Shown in pieces: positions 32,908 through 35,660 of a stretch of DNA of 35,660 bases (positions within the stretch are counted from its first letter, which is position 1; every line of letters starts with the position of its first letter). The DNA lies in the IMG/VR virus record IMGVR_UViG_3300043449_001007, positions 1 through 35,660 of that record. One strand, written 5' to 3'. The position numbers were made by a program, and so were the translations under genes. Source of the DNA: a virus. Below the pieces are notes generated by a model. That model was not told the DNA's origin and ran no database searches. It saw only the letters and a program-made list of their open reading frames with translations.

Positions 32908-33099
32908 TTAGCCCTCGGCCGGGGTTGCGTCCGGCACGAGTGCCAGGCCCGGCTCGGGCGCAGGCTCAGCGGCGGCCGGTTCGATCTTCTTGGACAGCAC
33001 GGCGACCGCCTCGGCGGCGGGCAGTCCAGCGGCCTTGACCGCAACGTCCAGCAACTGCAAGAGGACGCGGGCTTCTTCCTTCGAGAACTCAATCGGCAT
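32908..33099 (-). CDS. Hypothetical small protein, 63 aa
   Basis: The product starts 'MPIEFSKEEARVLLQLLDVA', with a helix-helix unit followed by an Ala/Pro/Glu-rich unstructured tail. No family is recognised. The start has a pyrimidine-rich leader (CCCCCTTTTG) and no ribosome site. Position before the connector gene suggests a virion-assembly accessory. Confidence 0.6.
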   Translation of the reverse strand: MPIEFSKEEARVLLQLLDVAVKAAGLPAAEAVAVLSKKIEPAAAEPAPEPGLALVPDATPAEG

Positions 33100-33126
33100 A
33101 GCAAAAGGGGGTTGAGGTGAGTCCTA

Positions 33127-33528
33127 CTACGGTAAATCTAGCGAGTGTCCAGCAAACCACGTGGACGGGTGCGCTTCCGTCCCCAGCACATCATGTCGGC
33201 ACTCATGCGCCCAAAGCTTGGCGTTGTCCTTATGCGCCTTCAGGACGACGATGGTCCGCGAGTGCTTCCAGTACTTGCCCCAGTGATGCGAGCCGTCGGG
33301 GAAGCGGTCGTAGGCGTATATCCCATACCGCAATTCATCCGGTGAATGATTTGCAGGCTCGCCGCCCTTGTACCGGACCAACGCCGCCTGTGTCCACCAG
33401 AGTTCGTCCAGCGGCTTGCGGTCCTCGACGGGGAACACGGTCTGTCCCCAGTTGAGGGGCGGGGTCTGCTTACCCAGCCCGAAGGCTCGAAGCAGTTGCC
33501 GCCCGATGCCGCGAAGCCAGTCCAGCAC
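33127..33528 (-). CDS. HExxH zincin-like protein
   Basis: The 133-aa protein has a hydrophobic N-terminal helix, 'MLDWLRGIGRQLLRAFGL', and a Trp/Tyr-rich middle. Near the end is 'LWAHECRHDVLGTEAHP', with His 108, Glu 109 and His 112 as an HExxH motif and His 120 as a possible third ligand. The protein therefore looks like a minimal zinc metallopeptidase. It is encoded inside the head-tail module and may be a virion protease. Activity is inferred from the motif only. Confidence 0.68.
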   Translation of the reverse strand: MLDWLRGIGRQLLRAFGLGKQTPPLNWGQTVFPVEDRKPLDELWWTQAALVRYKGGEPANHSPDELRYGIYAYDRFPDGSHHWGKYWKHSRTIVVLKAHKDNAKLWAHECRHDVLGTEAHPSTWFAGHSLDLP

Positions 33529-33771
33529 TTACTCGGCCTCTGCCTCGACAGGCACATCCTTCCACGCTTCCTGTGCCAGCGTCAGGTAGTACGGCTCGTC
33601 GCCCAGCACCGCCTCGGCCTGCGGGTCGTGCGGGGCCAGCACGCAGCGCCAGTAGGTCTGGCTGATGACCTCGGCGTCCTTCAGCACCTCGGTGGTCTTG
33701 CGGACCCCGATGCTCTTGGACGGTAGGATGTTGAACTCGCTAATGAAGATTCTCTCGCTAAACGTTGCCAT
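33529..33771 (-). CDS. Hypothetical protein, 80 aa
   Basis: The product starts 'MATFSERIFISEFNILPSKS', contains 'TYWRCVLAPHDPQAEAV' and ends in an acidic 'DVPVEAEAE'. Its stop directly abuts the HExxH gene. The family is unrecognised; similar short proteins occur beside phage fibres. Confidence 0.62.
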   Translation of the reverse strand: MATFSERIFISEFNILPSKSIGVRKTTEVLKDAEVISQTYWRCVLAPHDPQAEAVLGDEPYYLTLAQEAWKDVPVEAEAE

Positions 33772-33798
33772 TGTTATCCTCGTTGGGTGAGCTGTCCG

Positions 33799-33818
33799 CC
33801 GCTACCATCCAGTAGCGG
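33799..33818 (-). promoter_or_regulatory. Intergenic hairpin after the fibre gene
   Basis: CCGCTAC-CATCCA-GTAGCGG is a perfect seven-base stem between the fibre gene and the 80-aa gene. No T-run follows, so it is more likely an attenuator, RNase or stability element than a terminator. Confidence 0.4.
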
Positions 33819-33824
33819 TATGAA

Positions 33825-35195
33825 TTACGAAACGCGATACATTCCATTTATCTGAATTGCCGTTGATGCCGCCAAATCTGAAACAACGATGTCGTCGCCA
33901 TTGGCATTTGATACATTTTCGCGTATGGTCAGATACGATTGGCTGGAAACAACGCTTGCACTCATATAACCACTAAATGTTACACCTCGCGCAATAATCG
34001 CTTGCGGTCGATACCAGTTGCCAGAAATTGATGCGCTGGCAAACGGTAATCCGCGAATAAACAAAGTATTTCCACCTGTCATACCAGACGTACTGGTAAT
34101 AGCAATGTTAATATAAAATCTGACCACATTGCCAATCTTGGTGTAGTGTCCTTCTTGCTCACCATAACTTGCGGCCTGATTCCCGCCCGATGCGGCGTCA
34201 AATGCCGTTGGCGTAAACGTCCCTTCCTCGTAATCGTCGAGCGTGTTGGCGTTCGTCGAGGCCGACTGCGTGGCGGGGAAGGTGATGCCAGCGCCAGAAG
34301 TGGTCGGTGCGGTATTGCCAACGCCGATAGCGTTCAGCACCTGCAATCCCCCACTCGCATCCAGCGTCATCGCCGTGGTGAACGTGATGGTGTTCCCGGC
34401 GGTGCCAGAGGCCGCATACGCCCACGAATGTGCGCCAGCGTTCTGCGTATACAGCGTGGCGGCGGCAGATGCTATGTATTTGTGGTTTGAGCCATCCCAG
34501 AACTGGTTGGTTGAGAACTGCGAAATGCTTGACGAGCGCGAGTTCACGCCAAGCTGTGCTACCTGAAGTGCCGTCGTGGACCACGCACTCGGCGTCACCC
34601 CGAGGCCGAGGTTGCCGCTCATCACCACGTTCTTGGTTCCCGTTGGGATGCTGATAACGCCATCACCGTTCTTGTTCAGGATGTTCAAATCGGTAGACGA
34701 ACCTTGCCCAATAACCCACGCGCCGTCTGTGGTAGACGAAGCAAACCGTGCAACGCCATTCGCCGCCGGAAGCCCAGACCCACCGCCACCAGTCAGCGAA
34801 AGCACGCCACCGACGCCCGTATTGCCGCTGACCGTCAGCGAGGTCAGGGTGCCGACCGAGGTGAGCGAGGACGCGGTGACGCCAGACCCGAGGGTCGAAG
34901 ACGACAGGACATCCGTCGCGCCAATCTTATAGGTCCCGGACACAAGGTTCAGGCTGTCCCCGGACGCAAGGTCGAGACGGTTGGCCGACCCGCGCGAGAC
35001 CACGACATCCGTGTCGATGGTCAGGTTGCCGGTCATCGTCAGGCCCGCGAGGGTCCCGACGGCCGTGGCCGCCGCGGCGACGTTGGCCCCCGTGATCTTG
35101 TAATTCGCCCCGCCCCGGTTGATGACGTACTCGTCCGCCGCCTGCGAGGCCGCGCCACCGGTCAGTTGGCTGATTTTCTTGTCAAACTCACTCAT
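33825..35195 (-). CDS. Fibre protein with common phage fibre N terminus
   Basis: The 456-aa protein starts 'MSEFDKKISQLTGGAASQAA', followed by 'DEYVINRGGANYKITGANV', the N-terminal attachment motif seen in many phage fibre proteins. A long, low-complexity beta region follows, rich in Ser, Thr, Gly and Ala with 'SLTSVGTLTSLTVSGNTGVG'-like repeats. The C-terminal 130 residues ('YGEQEGHYTKIGNVVRFYIN') form a globular tip. DNA for that tip is clearly more AT-rich than the rest of the genome, which suggests exchange of receptor-binding modules. It lies between capsid and connector genes, so a head or neck fibre is possible. ATGA overlap with the LLLE gene. Confidence 0.82.
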   Translation of the reverse strand: MSEFDKKISQLTGGAASQAADEYVINRGGANYKITGANVAAAATAVGTLAGLTMTGNLTIDTDVVVSRGSANRLDLASGDSLNLVSGTYKIGATDVLSSSTLGSGVTASSLTSVGTLTSLTVSGNTGVGGVLSLTGGGGSGLPAANGVARFASSTTDGAWVIGQGSSTDLNILNKNGDGVISIPTGTKNVVMSGNLGLGVTPSAWSTTALQVAQLGVNSRSSSISQFSTNQFWDGSNHKYIASAAATLYTQNAGAHSWAYAASGTAGNTITFTTAMTLDASGGLQVLNAIGVGNTAPTTSGAGITFPATQSASTNANTLDDYEEGTFTPTAFDAASGGNQAASYGEQEGHYTKIGNVVRFYINIAITSTSGMTGGNTLFIRGLPFASASISGNWYRPQAIIARGVTFSGYMSASVVSSQSYLTIRENVSNANGDDIVVSDLAASTAIQINGMYRVS

Positions 35196-35344
35196 GATAC
35201 GGCCTCAAGTAGTAAAAGGGTCCCAGATTCCAACAGCAGGTCGTACCCGTCCTCGAGCGCCAGATTGTAGGCCGCCTCGTCTGCCGTCGCCTCGGACCGC
35301 CGACGACGACGGGTGCTGGCCGAGGTCTGCTTGGGGGCGGTCAT
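35192..35344 (-). CDS. Small LLLE-motif protein
   Basis: The 50-aa product has a basic start, 'MTAPKQTSASTRRRRRSEAT', and ends with 'YNLALEDGYDLLLESGTLLL' plus LEAVS. This is a repeated 'LLLE(D/S)G' beta-turn motif. A related motif lies at the N terminus of the collagen-like tail protein. The ATGs on both sides overlap by four bases (ATGA), coupling the beta-rich protein, this gene and the fibre. It may be an adaptor or a beta-roll cap. Confidence 0.65.
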   Translation of the reverse strand: MTAPKQTSASTRRRRRSEATADEAAYNLALEDGYDLLLESGTLLLLEAVS

Positions 35345-35660
35345 CCTTCCACCGCCACCAAATGCACCGACGCCGTGCCGGACGTCCACGCGGTCGCCTT
35401 AACGCGCACCGCAAACGCCCCGACCAACTCAACGCGGTAGATGCCCGCCGCCGAAATGGTCGTATTCAGCATCCCGGTGGCCTCATTCAGCGCCTGAATA
35501 GCCGCGTAGGTCGTCCCATCGCGCGTGATCTCGACGTTGAGCGTGCCCGAGAAGGTGCCGACCACCTGCACCCCGGCCGCGCCGTTAAAGCGCCGGTTAT
35601 TCGGCTCTTCCACGCGGTAGTCGAGCGCCACAATTTCGTCGAGCGCATCAATCGTCCCGG
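35341..35660 (-). CDS. Beta-rich virion protein, 3' part (continues at 1-271)
   Basis: This is the remainder of the 113-aa gene starting at 271 in the left copy. The stop is TGA at 35341-35343, overlapping the ATG of the next gene. The C-terminal residues include 'AAGIYRVELVGAFAVRVKAT' and 'TASVHLVAVEG', regular beta strands of a small sandwich domain. See the entry at 1-271. Confidence 0.8.
   Translation of the reverse strand, partial: GTIDALDEIVALDYRVEEPNNRRFNGAAGVQVVGTFSGTLNVEITRDGTTYAAIQALNEATGMLNTTISAAGIYRVELVGAFAVRVKATAWTSGTASVHLVAVEG
35412..35660. repeat. Right copy of 249-bp terminal overlap
   Basis: This is the second copy of the sequence at 1-249, identical except for G at 35533 where the left copy has A at 122. 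The single silent mismatch suggests that the two ends came from slightly different strains in a mixed population, or that one holds a sequencing error. Confidence 0.95.

Overview
The window is a complete, circularly closing genome of a tailed phage with siphovirus-type (long, non-contractile tail) genes, about 35.4 kb of unique sequence. The last 249 bases (35412-35660) repeat the first 249 with one silent mismatch, so the ends join and one gene (35341-35660 continuing into 1-271) is cut by them. Base composition is GC-rich. Every supported gene is on the minus strand. There is no integrase, CI-like repressor, tRNA or CRISPR array, so a virulent life style is likely. Host identity cannot be read from the sequence. 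A spanin-like protein beside the lysis genes argues for a host with an outer membrane, and the two best promoters look sigma70-like.

Transcription runs from high to low coordinates in two blocks. The early block starts at a TTGACA-N17-TAATCT promoter (16454-16482) and runs down to about 7957. It holds small hypothetical genes, an RHH protein, a C5 cytosine methyltransferase, a DEDD 3'-5' exonuclease, an Erf-type annealing protein, a DUF3310 protein, a two-HTH protein, a small possible loader, a DnaB/RecA-type helicase, an uncharacterised protein, a RusA resolvase and two small genes. No DNA polymerase, primase or SSB is seen, so the host replisome is probably borrowed. The Erf protein carries a zinc-ribbon-like segment and an SSB-like acidic C-terminal tip that could do the recruiting.

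The late block starts at a TTGCAT-N17-TATATA promoter (7878-7906) whose predicted start coincides with the ATG of the small-terminase candidate. It continues through large terminase, portal, a SAM methyltransferase, minor head protein, scaffold, major capsid and a GT-B-like glycosyltransferase. It then crosses the artificial ends into a beta-rich virion protein, an LLLE-motif protein, a fibre, an HExxH protein, head-tail connectors, tail terminator, tail tube, a frameshifted tail chaperone pair, tape measure, Dit and a 1243-residue collagen-like tail protein. It finishes with a further structural protein, a GT2 glycosyltransferase, the lysis cassette (24-aa ORF, membrane/coiled-coil protein, holin, amidase, u-spanin-like protein), a metallophosphoesterase and a zinc-ribbon protein. 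A terminator-like structure lies at 16863-16942.

The most interesting signals are: (1) a GPT-rich collagen-like tail protein near a GT2 enzyme, with a second glycosyltransferase and a small methyltransferase embedded in the structural operon, suggesting a virion-decoration system; (2) a TTGCATA/TATGCAA inverted repeat shared by the two control regions but placed differently in each, suggesting a common early/late switch; (3) a leaderless terminase transcript; (4) a textbook -1 frameshift site; and (5) an Erf protein with an SSB-like tail.
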